Of a DNA stretch of 64,000 bases, positions 1 to 13,496 are shown in pieces. Positions within the stretch are counted from its first letter, which is position 1, and the number at the start of each line of letters is the position of its first letter. A program made the position numbers and the translations under genes. This DNA is from Lathyrus oleraceus (lineage: Eukaryota; Streptophyta; Magnoliopsida; Fabales; Fabaceae), in assembly GCF_024323335.1 (NCBI RefSeq), contig NC_066585.1, forward strand, positions 75,936,109 through 76,000,108. Reading direction: 5' to 3'. Below the pieces are notes generated by a model. That model was not told the DNA's origin. It did not search any database and saw nothing but the letters and a program-made list of their open reading frames with translations.

Positions 1-2389
1 GAGGTTTGCTTGGGCCTGCTTCACCTTTGACTTCTTCCTATCGAACTTCTCTTTCGACTTCACTAGTTGGTTCATCATAAAATATTCTCACTGAATCTTT
101 CTTGACATTCTCAGTCCAATCCCACTTCTTAAGCCCATCTATGATCACGTCCCTGCTGATCACCATTTGCTTATTCACCGGGTCGAACAACTTGTATCCT
201 CCAGTCAAATGATATCCTATCAGGATCATCTGACTCGACTTGTCATCAAGTTTTATTCTCAACTAATATGGAACATGTCTATGTGCTATAGATCCAAACA
301 CCCTCAGATGACTCAAGCTAGGCTTGACACCAGACCAACATTCTTTTGGTGTGATTCCTTCTAGCTTCTTCGTCGGATATCTGTTCAGGATATATGTCGC
401 AGTCGACACAACTTCTTCCCATAATTCTTTGGGTAGATGCTTGCCTTTCAACATACTTCTAACCATATTTATAATGGTTCTATTCTTCCTTTCTGCGACT
501 CCATTCTGCTGTGGAGTGTAGGTGTCACCACCTCATGCATAATCCCTTCTTTCACACATAATGCATCGAAGTCTTTCGACACATATTCTCCACCACCATC
601 AGTTCTCAAAATCTTGATCCTTTGACTGCTCTGTCTTTCGATCATAGATTTAAATTTGGCAAATACCTCCATCACTTCACTTTTCTTCTAGATCAGGTAA
701 GACCATAATTTTAGACTGAAATCATCTATGAATGTAACAAAGTATTTGTTACCTCCAATCGAATCCACCTGGAGAGGGCCACATACATCAGAGTATATGA
801 CTTCAAGAATTGCCTTCGACCTGCTTCATGCATCCTTACTCAAGTTGTTCTTATGCTACTTCGCCTGCACGCATTCTTCACACACTTCGTTTGGAATGTC
901 GATTTCTGGTAATCCTTAAACCATATTTCTTCTCTTCAAATCTATGATGTCTTTGAAATTGAGATGACCAAGTCTATAATGTCATATCCATTCATCTCTG
1001 TTGGCTGCTGTTGCAAGGCACTTATGCTTCATCACATTATGCTCAAACTTGAAGGTTCTATTATGAGACATTGGAGCCTCCAAGATCAACCTTCCTATTG
1101 AGTCGAGAACTCTCATCATTTTGTCTTTGATCGACACCTTGAAGTTCTTTTTGACCAACTGCCATATGCTGAGCAAATTACTCTTCATGCCTGGTATGTA
1201 CAACACATTTGAAATTACTGACCTCTTGCCATCTTTCCTCATAATCAGAACATCACCAACACATTCAGTTGCTAGAGTGTTGTCATTTGCAAATTTCACC
1301 ATATTATTCATTAAGGGTTTTATGTTGACAAATCAATCTTTTCTTTTAGGCATGTGTGATGAGCATCCTGAGTCCAAGTACCACTGGTCCTTGAATCTCT
1401 CTTCTTCTCTTGTTGTAACCATCAACAACGTCTCTTCTTCTTCATGTTTCGACAGCTTTGCATAAGTTTCTTGATTCTTCTGTTTTTCTGGACAATCACT
1501 AGAATAATGATCATACCTTTGACAATTATAACACTGAATGTGACTCTTGTTTGTCTTTTGAACACCACCTCTTCCTCTACCTGCAACACCGCCTCTTTGG
1601 TTGCCTTGGTTCCAGGGTTTTCTCTAATTCAACCAGTTTCCTTCTTGCCGATTTTGACCAGTCGAATTGTTGTAACCTCCTCGCCTTTGTTGTCATTCTA
1701 GCTTCCTTTGCCTTTTCTTTCTTTTGTTGATTGAGCCTGCAAAGCCATATCACTCTTGGACTTTCCTGCACCTCTTTCATCCATTCTCTGCTCACGAGAT
1801 TCAAGTGTCCCTTGAAGCTCTTCCTTTGTCAATTTTGACAAATCTTTCGACTCTTCTATGGCTACTACCATGTGGTCGAACTTTGGAGCCAATGACCTCA
1901 AGATCTTTTCAACAACAGATCTTGTGTCGACACTTCTTCATATACTTTGATTTGATTCACCAGTTTCGTAACCTTGGCGAAGAAATCAGTTATGCTTTCA
2001 TTGTCTTCCATCTAAAGTAATTCATACGTTCTTTTGTGAGTTTGTAACCTCACCTCTTTCACCTTCTCCGCGCCTCCAAACGATTTCTCCATAATTTCCC
2101 ATGCTTCTTTCGCTGACTCTGCATCACTAACCTTTTCAAAATTATTTGCATCAACACATTGATGGATTATAAAGAGAGCTTTATAATCTTTCTTCTTCAA
2201 TTCTTTATGTGCAGCCTTTTCTTGATCCGTCGCGGCTTCTGCAAGCGTTGCTACTCCTTCCTTTACAAGATCCCAAAGATCTTGATAACAGAACACAACA
2301 TTTATCTGTTTGCACCAATTCTCATAATTATTGTTCTTGAGAATCGGAAGATTTGTTGAAAAATACTCGTTTGGATGATTCGTTGCCAT
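1..2389 (-). pseudogene. Ty1/copia gag-protease-integrase, decayed, left end cut by window
   Basis: Read on the minus strand from an ATG at 2389. The N-terminus (2389-2012) has the copia Gag pattern (an LKNNNYENW core, then an AKEAWEIMEKSFGG-like stretch). A Gag C-terminal part follows at about 1901-1577. Protease and pre-integrase sequence covers 1311-982, with the motif LYIPGMKSNLLS. Integrase fragments lie at 675-263 (RTDGGGEY for the second catalytic Asp, then an LNRYPTKKLEG region), followed by the linker towards reverse transcriptase at 262-38. The reading frame changes repeatedly and several stops intervene, so it cannot make a polyprotein. Reverse transcriptase and RNase H would lie left of position 1. 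The orientation agrees with the LTR and primer-binding site just upstream (2423-2918). Copia identity is firm; I do not assign a lineage. Confidence 0.85.
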
Positions 2390-2422
2390 GGTGATTTTCT
2401 TCTCACGAATCGATTAACCGGA

Positions 2423-2435
2423 GCTCTTGATACCA
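2423..2435 (-). other. Primer-binding site of the minus-strand copia element
   Basis: On the minus strand this reads TGGTATCAAGAGC, two bases inside the LTR end. It matches the initiator tRNA-Met type PBS (TGGTATCAGAGC) seen elsewhere in this window, with one extra A. Confidence 0.7.
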
Positions 2436-2437
2436 GA

Positions 2438-2918
2438 TGTTGAAATCCCCCAAAATTCATGGAGAATTTCAATCAATCTTGATGAACAAGATTGTTATCA
2501 CCCACATAATAGTAATGAAAAGAAAGAACGATTGAGGAAGAAAGAGTGTAAAGAACGATGAAGGAAAAGAGTAGTAAAATTATGCAGAGTTTCTCCCTGT
2601 CCACAAACTGTGGAAAACTTCTTATTCACTTTGCAACTGCAAAATACTATGAATTACAAGTGTTATGAATACTTTATTCACCTCATTACAAGAATAATGG
2701 TTACTCCCTTTATTTATAGATTTAGGTTAACTTGGACCTCAAGCTAAAGCCCAAAACTATAAAAGGCCAAAATAGCTAACACTACTAAAATATGCATAAG
2801 TCGAGATTCCGTGTGAAGCAACATGCTTCGACACACTAACACAACTCAACACACTAGATAGTTCGACACTTCCTTAATCTGTCGAGCAACCTGCTTCGAC
2901 ACAAGGAATTACAACTCA
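2438..2918 (-). repeat. 5' LTR of the minus-strand copia element
   Basis: About 481 bp. On the minus strand it begins TGAGTTGTAATTCC and ends GGGGATTTCAACA (TG...CA), directly before the PBS. A TATA-type motif (TATAAATAAA, minus strand, near 2710-2720) lies inside. The outer (right) boundary is inferred from the TG...CA rule only, because the partner LTR and TSD lie outside the window. Confidence 0.65.
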
Positions 2919-4239
2919 ATAGTTTGAAGTTTTTAGGGATTGATATAGTATATAGATTCATGATTATATGAATATAAGTAGTTATTGATATATGTATATT
3001 TATGATTGAATTTAAAATCATAAAATATTTTTGGTGACGATTTCATGGATGTTTTGGGGGGTAAGAAAAGATGAAAATTGTGCTGGAAATTTTAGAAAAC
3101 GGCAACTTTTTAGTAAGCATTTGGGCACGGTTTTAATCATATATTTGTTGCATTTTAAGAATGGTGATAATGAGTTATATTATCCTTATAAATTTTTTAA
3201 TATAAAATATTTTTATTGATACTGTTTTTATTTTTTGTAATTAATATAAAATATTTATTATTATTGTATAAAAAGCAATAACACATTAATTAAAATCATC
3301 AATATAATTATATAGTAATTTGAAAAATATTTGCTACTAACACATATATTATTGTTGTATTCAAAAAGAAAAATTAATAAATTAATATAACTACATATTA
3401 ATCAAAATAATTAATATAACTATAACTTTTTTACTTATATTAAGGATTTTGATTATTATATAGTTATATTAATTTGTTTATTATTATATAGTTATATTAA
3501 TGACTTTGAATAATATATAGTTATATTAATTTTAATTTTTTGAATAAGACGATAAATAATAATAGAATTTTTTTTTTGAATATAATACAGAGTTATCTTA
3601 ACGATTTTAATCAAGATGTTAATTGTTTTACATATAGTGATAATAAATAATTTTATTTTAATTATCATTTAAAAAATTGATAAAATTATTTTATATTAAA
3701 AAATCTTTACAAATATTTAAAAGAATAAATTTATTTGTTGCATCTTAAAAATATTGATAACCGATTAAATTATTCCTATTTATTCTTTAACATGAAATAG
3801 TTTTATTAGTGGTGCTTTTTATTTTATAATTAAAATATAATTATTTATTGATATTGAATAAAAATAACAATGTATATATTATTTAAAACCAATAATATTG
3901 TTATATATTAATCCAGTTTATATATAAGTTTTAATAAATGTATTTGTTGTTTTTTATACAATAACAATAAATATTTATATATTAATTAAAAAATTAAAAA
4001 CACTTTATATAAAATTATTTTATTTTAAAAAATCTATAAGAATAATTTAATGGATTATCATAATTCTTAAAATAAATAAATATATTTTTTCTTAAAATAC
4101 AAATTAAATTTAGGTATACTAAATAAGTTATAATGAAAAAAGACTATGAAAAAGAGAAATTAATCTAATCTGTTAATTTTAATTGATTAAAAATTAATGA
4201 TTATGATCAAATATTCTCATTTCTTACGATAACCAAGTG

Positions 4240-4353
<114 letters not shown>

Positions 4354-5946
4354 TTTGCACTAGTTTGTCATAAATATTTATAAAATGAATTGTAATAAAT
4401 TTATTAAGTAAATATATTTAATTTTAAGTTTAATAAATTGAAATTAAATAATTTAAGTAATTTTAACAAAAAATATTATATAACATAAGTGATTTTTTTC
4501 ATTGTAATTTTGTTTAGACGACATGCATCAAACTATTAGGACATATTTTGTAAATTGTGAATTTGATTTTTTTGTTGTTCAAATATTTGTCTCGTGGTTT
4601 TTTATATATATTTTAATAACAAATATTTGTTACATATTACCTTTATATTTATCAGAGACAAAAATGTAACCCATATTTTTTTGATGTTTATAATAACAAA
4701 TATATCACACATTTTTATTTTTATATTAATCAAATGAAAATAATTGTCACATTTTTTTTATATAAATAATAAATAAGTATTTTGTAATTGTTTATGTATT
4801 TATTTGCGACAATTATTTATTCTATTTTTTATGTATCAATAAAAAATATTTGTCAAGCACATCTTTTATTTATCAATCATATATAAATATATGTTTTTTT
4901 TTTATATTTATAGAGGGATTTGTCTGGTATATATTTTATATTAATCAATGACAAATATTTTTATCATAATAAAAAATAAATTAACTATGATAAAAAAACT
5001 CTCAAATAGTTTCTCTGTATTTTATTTCTTATGGATCAAATACAACATCAATAACAGTTTGCTTGTGCAAACTATCATAGAAATGTTCAAATTGATTAAT
5101 AGTTGATTTGAGTAAAAATAATGGTGTACAAGTTTTATACTTCGACAAAATTTTAAGTGACTTAATAAAATTGAAGTGTAATTTTTGTTGTTGACACTTT
5201 TAGTTTTTTAGTACCGGATGTTGTAGGTTTTTTACAAAAAGTCTAGATGCTCGTAATGTTGTTTGTTCCCTAAAATTATGGGCAATATTTTTAAAAGAAT
5301 TGATTTTGCAATTAAAAAATAGTAATGACACAATTTATTGCACGTTTGTCTTGTGTTTATGTATAATTTTTGTTTATAAATATCTATATAAATTAATAAA
5401 ATATATTTTGTATTCTTTTTTTTTATTATGGGTCAGTTTCTAAAATTGGAATAGTATTTTCAAATTGTTTGAAATGGCCTCATCCTTGATTCACCACCAT
5501 CCTTTATTCGTTCATAAGAAACAAAGAAATGATGCTAAAACCTAAAAGGTAAGGATAAGACGTTAGGATTCGGCAGTCGATTAAGTGAGGGGAAAGTGTT
5601 AGGCGCCTCTCACATTCATTGTACTCAATGAGATCATTCTCTAGTTCTAGGATTACTATGTTTACCTAACGGTTGTTTGCTTAAATTACTTATTTTCTTG
5701 CTTAATGGCCTAATTTCAATTATTATTAAAAGAATTATGTTATTGTTTTAATAGAAAAAAATATTTAATCAGGAAGTAGAACAAAGAAAAGGTTTTTTAT
5801 TATTGTACTCGCTAGAGTGTCACAACTATGTGCCTATGTATCCTTGAGCATTATGAAGAATCAGAGTATCGTAATTCGTCTAAAAAATGTTGTGTGTTTG
5901 TTGTAGCGTGATAGGAAGATGGTGATATTGAGGTTCATGAAGTTGT

Positions 5947-5949
<3 letters not shown>

Positions 5950-5990
<41 letters not shown>
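5950..5990. repeat. (GA)n microsatellite
   Basis: About 20 uninterrupted GA units. Confidence 0.97.
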
Positions 5991-5993
<3 letters not shown>

Positions 5994-6477
5994 TTGGTGT
6001 ATTTTTTGTCTTTTTGTGATATTGGGGTGTTGTTAGTACATGAGTGTGTATCAATATGTATCATGTATATTTTTGTGTGTAGGAATGGATGGGTTGTACA
6101 CAAAAAAGTTGGGATTAGTTGTGTGTGTAATAGTGAAAGTTAGTATTAGTTAGTGTCAAACAATTTGGAAAGTCGTATGTTCAAACACTATATTATGAAG
6201 AATCACGCCTATAAAATTTTACATCAATAAAAAATCATTTGATATGTTAAAGAGAATGATAAAAATTAATGATTTTCATGAAGTTTTGTAAGATGTTAGT
6301 TTTTATGTATCTCGTTGACATGTCAAATGATTTTCGTTTGATATTAAATTTTGTAGACATGATCTATATGATAATAGCTTTCAATCCAACCGTGAATTTT
6401 ATTATACAAATATATGCTAAAGAGTTATCGAATGTGTCATGTTACTAAGTTTGAAAGTTTGATGTCATTTGATCCTG

Positions 6478-6481
<4 letters not shown>

Positions 6482-6561
<80 letters not shown>
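6482..6561. repeat. (TA)n microsatellite
   Basis: About 80 bp of TA dinucleotide. Confidence 0.97.
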
Positions 6562-6566
<5 letters not shown>

Positions 6567-7910
6567 TGTGAATTATACAAGTTGTTGTTAAATACAGTAT
6601 TAATGTAAATGGGCTTATGGCGAGACACTTCAACGAGTCTCTCGTCCAGAGCCAGTGCTTTGGTTGGTGGAATTGGTCGCCATAGCAGAATGTTATATAA
6701 AGAGATAGGAGAGCAACATCGACAAGAAGACGTGTGATGTTAAGGAGTGTGTTCCTAATGGCAAAGGTTCACACCACTAGAGGAAGAGTAATTATACCTT
6801 TCCATAAAATACAAGATTATGTTCAAGAGAATGGGTAAGACGACAGAGAGTCTCACGCCCCTGAACGCCCATCATGAACAAATATGGCGCGATGGAAATA
6901 AAGTTGTGTGCAACATGCTCAACACCATAGCAAGAGGATTCACCAGGGATGTAGATACTAGCTTCACCCGTAGATGATACGCTCTCCAAATCCTTAATAT
7001 AAAGGACCTCCCTGACGTTGAAGAAAAAGGTAAGGCCCGAGCTCCATAAGCCATGATATACTTTTCTTAGAGAGATACAGTTGGCATCCACCCTCACAAT
7101 GATGACAATATGGTCATTACCGCCAGATGTGACAAATAGGAGATCAAAAGAGTCCTCATAGACCAAGAAAGTTCTGCAGACATTCTATATTGGGAGGCCT
7201 TTAAAAGACTTCGCCTCAACCTAGAGGACCTAAACCCTTTCAAAGGTTCGTTGGTTGGATTCTATAGGGAGCAAATGCATGTGAAATGATACATCATGAT
7301 GAAGACCACTTTTTAAGAGCATGACTAAACCAAAGAACATGATTATAGAACGACCAACTTTTAACTAATTGGTGTCGGCTTGTCCACTTTGTATTTATGC
7401 ATGAAGTACCAATTTTGTCCACTTTGTATTTTGTATTTATTTAAGGAGATTAGAAGATCGCCGTAAAATGTTATGCGGAAAACCTCAAATTAAAAAGGGT
7501 ATGCACTATGGGTATAAAACCAGGAAAGTGGACTTAGGAATTAAGCCGCCAGAAAGAACCTGCAAAGGAGATGAGGACCCCTTCCAACTAGTGAAGAGAT
7601 CAAAGGCTGAAGTCCCAAAGGGAATTTCCTGTGGAGCCACCAACATGGTTGTCGTTTATTTGCTTTCCTTTGTCTCTATTTAGCTATATTGTTATTGAAT
7701 TTTATAGGAGAGTATTACACTTCTGCCGATTGTAAGGACAAGTTATTTCGTGGGGAGTACTTTTTTCCCTTTACGTTTCTCATAGGGCAATGGTTTTCAA
7801 TGAGACACCTAGTTTTATTATCTTAGAAAATTTGTGTTTGTTGGTTATTCCTTTCTTTGCAGGAAACCTAAAATATCAAGAGAAGATTTCCCTGTGAGAT
7901 AATTAAGATG
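6562..7910. other. Unassigned stretch, no convincing gene
   Basis: Base composition is more balanced than to the left. It holds a 124-codon minus-strand ORF (7166-6792) and a 71-codon plus-strand ORF (7468-7683), neither with a motif I recognise. Given the repeats on both sides it is probably old transposon sequence, but nothing seen proves this. Confidence 0.4.
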
Positions 7911-8366
7911 TTAGATCCCTAAGTGGGGTCCTTGACGCCCATAAAGGCGATCAAAACACTGAATCCCTAAGTGAGATCCTTGTCGCTTATAGAGGAGATC
8001 AAAATTTTGGATTCCTAAGTGAGATCATTTCCACTCATAAATGCATTCAAAATGTTATATCCCTAAGTGGGATCTTAGCCACCCATAGAGACGATCTAAA
8101 CATTGGATCCTTAAGTGGGATCCTTACTGCCCATAGAGGCGATCAAAATGATGGATCCCTAAGTGGGATCCTTTCCACCCATAGTGGCAATCAAAATGTT
8201 GATCCATTAGTGGCAATAAAAAAGTTGGATTCATATGTGGGATCCTTGTCACCCATAGAGACGACCAATACGCTGGATCCTTATGTGGGATCCTTGCTCC
8301 CATAGAGACGACCAAAATGATGGATCCCTAAACATGATCCTTACCACCCCAGGACAATCAATACAC
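7911..8366. repeat. 48-bp minisatellite, about ten degenerate copies
   Basis: Tandem units built around GGATCCCTAAGTGGGATCCT, then CCCATAGAGGCGATCAAAAT. The unit is close to 48 bp; one copy near 8195-8220 is truncated and copies differ at many positions. Each unit has two GGATCC-like blocks about 14 bp apart. Ogre-type retroelements of legumes are known to carry minisatellites in their non-coding parts, so an origin from such an element is plausible. Confidence 0.85.
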
Positions 8367-8549
8367 CCTGAAATACAGATATAAGGATTACACTAATGGC
8401 ATTTAAGAAGGCAGAATCCGCTAAATATTACAAAAAGTAGTATATTACAAAAAGATCCAAGTATAAGGAACTATTTGTCGTCCACTAGTTAGCCGTCTCA
8501 AACCACTTGAAAGGGATTCATCAAGCTTAAATCCAGATCAGGATAAATG

Positions 8550-8554
8550 AAGGT
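8550..8554. other. Target-site duplication, left copy (AAGGT)
   Basis: AAGGT here and AAGGC at 11062-11066 flank the LTR at 8555-11061. One mismatch suggests an old insertion. Confidence 0.55.
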
Positions 8555-11061
8555 TCTAACACCCTAAAACCTCACATATAAAGTATCGCATAATTTAATA
8601 AAAAGTGCAACCACATAAAGTGTCACTCACATCAAATATGTCATGATCCGTAACACGAGTTACATTATTTCATATAAAACCTATCATTGCATGCTCACCT
8701 TCACTTAGGATATCATCGTAGTGGAATCATCATTAAACAATTATTAAAGGTATAACATCTCATGACATTTAACCTCAAACTTTAACTTTCACAATATAAT
8801 TAAAAGGAGTTATATCAATCAATTCAAACGAATCAATTGGAATGTCCACGAAACAAAACAATATTTACTTCAACATAAGCAACATAATAAGTAAACAAAT
8901 GTCCCAACCCGATGTTACATAGTCATAGCAAGACACCACTAATCAAAACGACAAACTAAGAAAGTACTCCAAGAGCCATCTTCCACTTACTTCAACGAGA
9001 TCTACCCCTGAGTATCTGCACGATGCCCATGTAAAGGCAACATTCAAACATAAGGGGTGAGAAATACATTAAAATAATTAATGATGCATAAATAATCAGA
9101 AGATTAAATATAATATAGTTCAAACATCATCCACTATGCACTGCAACATATGTATTCAAGTTTCATCCACTTCACCATAATACACAATCAATATGCAATG
9201 TGAGTCTCAATAACATTGTAGACTCATATGCATGCGATATCGATCTCGACAATGGTTCTCATTATGAACCGGGTTCCCTCTATCGAACCCATAAGCCCCA
9301 TACCGAGCTCCAAGCCCCACACCAAACTTGGGACAGTCACAAGTCCCCTCACTAAGACTCGTAGCCCGCCTCTTTCACCAATAACAACAATATAAGATGC
9401 ATGAATGAATGAATGAATGCATCATCACCACATTCCAACAACAATTAACGGTATCACATCGAATCGTACAATTCCTGTACAACAACCACATGGTAGTTTC
9501 CACACTGAAATTACGTATCTCAACTTAACATATTATCATTATAAGTATAATAATTCATCTCATAGCACATCAACATTATCACAACAATTGCAACAATACA
9601 AACGATATCACATCAACCACATAATTTCTTGTATAATATCAACAAGATAGTTTCACATCAAAAATATATATCACAACCTACATGTCACCGAAACACAACA
9701 ATCAAACAACCTACAAACATATTAGCAATTTACCACATCAATTTATCAATAACGGAAACTCAACGTTTTGCTAAATAGTTCATCACATCATCATGAAAAC
9801 CACCACAACAGTACACACATAATTCTAATTTAATCATCCCAACTCTCACCACCACTGTGTAGTTCAACGTGTTATCTTTCCAACACTTCGAAAGAGATCT
9901 AAATCGGACTTACGGAAGGAAAGTTATGACCAAAATTGTTGGGATATATCAACTAATTCGAAAATAATTTTTTTTCAAAATTATATTGTGCAATCAATTA
10001 CAGTCAGGGTACAATTGATTGTCACTAAAAGATTTTCCAAAAAATTACACTGTGCAATCGATTGCATTCAGGGTCCAATTGATTGCACTAATGGATTTTC
10101 CAAAATTTTCACTAGTGCAATTGATTGTAATCTGGGTGCAATTGATTGCAGCCGAAGCATTTTCTAAAAAAAAAAATTCCCTGTTACGATTATAGAACCA
10201 ATTCCAACCCTTCAACCCTCATACCACTCCCAAATTAATCCACAAAAAACTCTCAAAATAACATTATGACATCACCAATGGATCAAAAATAATTAAATCG
10301 ACGTAACTACAATTTTTTTCTCATGATTCCATCATCCAAAATTATACCCTAAAACACCAGATTTTCATCAAAACTCAAGAGCGCACCAATGTAACAACAA
10401 CACGCCATTGAAATTCAATTCAATCATGTGAAAATAGAATTATCAGTATACAATTTATCAATAATAAATCAATATTCAACAACATCCATCAATATTCATC
10501 AAAATTCATTAAAACATCAATTTAAGAGCAAACCCTATTGGAGGTTAAGGAAACCTCTCCACTCTTTCATGATTTAGCATCCATAGATGAATAATTCTAT
10601 CCTTACCTGATTATTTCAACAAAGATGAAAGAATCATTGCACTTTTTCTCCTAAGTCATTCTTCTCCTGCCTCTTGCCTTAGCCCTTCTTTTCCCTCTTC
10701 AAAGTTTTTCACGTAATATTGCAAACTGATTTTTTTTCCCACTTCTATCATATTTCTAATAACCATATTCCTCCTAATTATGTTTTCCCTATACTACCCT
10801 CAATTTAACCTTGTAATTATCAACTTGCCCTCAAAATCTCTACACACTCCCTTTTTTCTCATTATTTTATTATTTCAATATTATTTACTCAATTAATTAA
10901 ATAAATTCCTATTATTTAATTACCAAGATAAACATAAATAATTCTAACTTATTACAACTAACCTTTGCGCCCCATATATTATAATCAAATAAAATACACC
11001 AATTCACAATTAGTTTATGGATAAATCGACTAAATGACTAAATTGAAAATGAGATGTTATA
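8555..11061 (-). mobile_element. Solo LTR, gypsy-like, minus orientation
   Basis: About 2.5 kb between the near-matched 5-bp duplications AAGGT/AAGGC. The plus strand begins TCTAACACCCTAAAACC and ends GAGATGTTATA; the consensus TGTAACA...TGTTACA termini have each mutated once. No PBS, polypurine tract or coding sequence adjoins, so it is a solo LTR left by recombination between two LTRs. TGTAACAC-type ends are shared with the gypsy LTRs at 13502 and 35173. Orientation is inferred from those related ends and is not certain. A palindrome array lies inside at 9989-10151. Confidence 0.65.
9989..10151. repeat. Paired-palindrome array with ATCGAT/ATTGAT cores
   Basis: Three units start at 9989, 10053 and 10116 (period 64, 63). 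Each has a TGCAATCGATTGCA-like palindrome and, 21 bp downstream, a second CAATTGATTGCA-like one, separated by a CAGGGT-type or CTGGGT spacer. The two partners in a unit are complementary and could form a hairpin. The spacing resembles the arrays at 32689, 35772 and 51156 although the palindrome differs. Confidence 0.85.
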
Positions 11062-11066
11062 AAGGC

Positions 11067-12419
11067 AACCTATTTTATTGTCCTCTCAAAATGATGGACA
11101 AAGTCTATCACAACTTCATCCTTGAGTAGCATGACTCTCTCCTCTAGACTCTATATAGTGCTACGAGCCCTTTTAAGCGATTAATTCAAATGGACACCTA
11201 TTCTAAATCGGTGAGAGCCTTCGTGGCTATTTCCTTGGTAAGTGCCTTTACAACATCATGTTTTTCCCTCAAGAATCTTGCTTCCTTCCTGCCTTCACGA
11301 GCATTCCTATTTGCATGGTTCACCTTGGATAATGCAGGAATGTTTCTCCCTCTGAGATTTATCCACTATAAGGCATCTCAAATGTAAGGCTTCTAGTGGA
11401 TTGGATAGCCTAGAGGAGGACATGTCAAGGAGCGACTGGTAGTCATCTGGAAAATTCTCCTGGAAGGAGAAATGGTGATCAGAAAACTCCACCGCATTAA
11501 AGGCAGAATTATTCCACAAATAGGGTTCAAGAGGGACATACTCATCCCCTATATCTCCCCATCTTCTACTACCTCAAGGATAATTGACTGTCTAGAAAGG
11601 CCCTCATACCGCTATGGAATCTTGGGAAGACGAGCTCGCCAACCTGTGGTTTCACACTGACTCGTCCATTCATCAACAACTACGCTGTGAGGGAGATGCG
11701 GATGAGACTCTCATCAAGGGAGGTCTTCACCATGTCCCATGCAGAGAAATGAATGTTGTTAGTACATATTAAATAATAAGTATGAGATCAAGTCAAAAAG
11801 GATATTCTTGCATACCTAAGTATGCCTCCCCCCCATCACCATTTTCATGGTCTCAAGTAATGAGGGTACCTGAGAACAGAAACATATCAAAATCTAGATT
11901 ACTTCATGATCAAGGGGGAAAGAATACTTGGGGTCCACCCTTTGAATAATCCGAGGAAACTACGTTCATGATAAAGGGAATAGAGGTTCACCCCTCGCCC
12001 CTACAATAACTTGAAAAACATTGTCTCGCGTCTCACTCACACAAACTTGTCTTTCCACTCCTCATAAGGGTTCACGAAGGGCTTCAGCTGACATCCACCC
12101 GATAAAGGGTACAATGTTGCCTAACCATTGTTGGAAATAATCTTCGTCCTAAAGAAAGAAAGGAACACCCTCACAATGAGGGACACACCTAGGATGCAAC
12201 AAACTATTTGAAAATACCTGAGTATACCCACACATTTGGGGTAATATGAGAAGGGGCGACGTTGACATTCTTCATAAAATCCACATTGAAAGAGGTGAAT
12301 GAAACTAAAACCCCCAGCTCGCGAATGATGGGAAGATGGATGTAAAAATAGGGAGCATACGACTCACTTGAGGTATCCATGTTTGCCCTCTCTCTACTTG
12401 AACAAGGCTTCATTATCAC
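11067..12419 (-). pseudogene. 'Putative gypsy type transposon' protein, decayed
   Basis: Starting on the minus strand near 12419, a segment with NVAPSHITPNVWVYS (12290-12215 region) matches what I know of the plant 'putative gypsy type transposon' domain, which typically has NVAPSQLHPNSW. Further along (about 12150-11900) other frames show FFRTKII and GGCQLKPF-type stretches of the same domain. At 11520-11307 comes a charged region. Near 11130-11060 there is an LKDEVVIDFVHHFE-like stretch reminiscent of the C-terminal part of this family. Many stops and frame changes make it non-functional. The solo LTR at 8555-11061 cuts off its continuation. Family assignment is from remembered motifs and needs a profile search. 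Confidence 0.5.
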
Positions 12420-13496
12420 ATCCTTCTCACATCCTATGCTGGAAAACCTAATGGCATGACAAAATTTATTGCTCGTATTCGTAGTAAAATACTGGGACGC
12501 AATGTCTTAAAAGTCAATAAGTTTAGTTTTCTCTCCCATCTGTTACCTTGGGTAGAAAAGCGAGAGGTAAGACATTTTTACCCTAAGAGAAAGAACGGGT
12601 TCTTTACTTCCCACATCGTTACCCTCAACTGGTATATCTTCTTAGAAAAGGGAAGTAAGAAAGAAGAAGAAAAGAAAGGATTTTTTCGAAACAATATAGG
12701 GGAAATCCAATAGCAAAAGTCATACATCCACCCAATGGGGTAACTACCACGAGAAGTGGGAAAGTCTATACACCTGAAAGACGCATGTAAACAAAAAAGG
12801 ATAAAATTGGTTTTCCCAAAGAACACTATCATGAGGTGCATTAAATACCACTCATACTCTCTTTCCCATCAAAGCACTCAAGCTTTAAAGATTAATTGAC
12901 GTTTTGACGTCTCAAAGTTCAATCAAAGTGAAATTGGGTACATCACAATACCATCTAGTTATCTAAGAGACAGACGCTTAAAAATAAATACTCGCCCCAA
13001 GCTGAGAGACTCACCTCTTAATAAAAAGTCCCATTCAACTGAGGGACTCACCCTAAGCTAAGGGACTCGTCTCTTAATAAAAAGTTGCCTTCAATTGAAG
13101 GGCTCGTCTTTTAATAAAAAGTGACATTCATCTAAGGGACTTGCCTCTTAATGAAAAGTCGACATCAGTTGAGGGACTCGCCCCAAGACAAGGGTGTGCC
13201 TCACAAATGAAAGAGGCATTTAAAACACATTGTCATTGACAAAGTCCTTGTGCTTGAAGGACTATGTAATATTATATTTGTGAGAGTCCTAAACTAAGGC
13301 GACTCAGACGTCCTCGCTTAAGAGTGATGTTGCATAGGCGATATCAGTGATGTCGCATAGGCGATATCCTTGCAGAATAAAGGGGCTCGCCCTTGGCACT
13401 AATGATATGTGTAATAATGTTGGTCAAATGAGAGGAAGTCCACCAGATTCCCTGAAGAATATGTGGTCAACAACTTCCCATGGCCATGAGGGAGCG
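12420..13496. other. Repeat-derived flank holding a minisatellite
   Basis: No gene recognised. It includes short opposing ORFs around 12456-12841 without known motifs, the minisatellite at 12991-13200, and a short direct repeat near 13330-13370 (a GTGATGTTGCATAGGCGATATC-like phrase twice). Confidence 0.5.
12991..13200. repeat. Degenerate minisatellite, about 37-50 bp units
   Basis: Four to five units with CTCTTAATAAAAAGT, then an ATTCAACTGAGGGACTCG-like phrase. Unit length varies because an extra CCCCAAGCTGAGAGACTC-like segment is present in some copies. Like the 48-bp array it looks like the non-coding part of a large retroelement. Confidence 0.75.

Noticed and set aside
6414..6628. ORFs over (TA)n runs (also 56227-56574)
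   Set aside because: TYR-ILE repeats produced by the microsatellite in both strands.
6792..7166. 124-codon minus-strand ORF as a gene
   Set aside because: No recognisable domain, no conserved neighbour or promoter, and repeat-derived surroundings; kept only as an open stretch.
12456..12841. Opposing ORFs of 85 and 87 codons
   Set aside because: Low-complexity Lys/Phe-rich translations of A/T tracts with no family resemblance.
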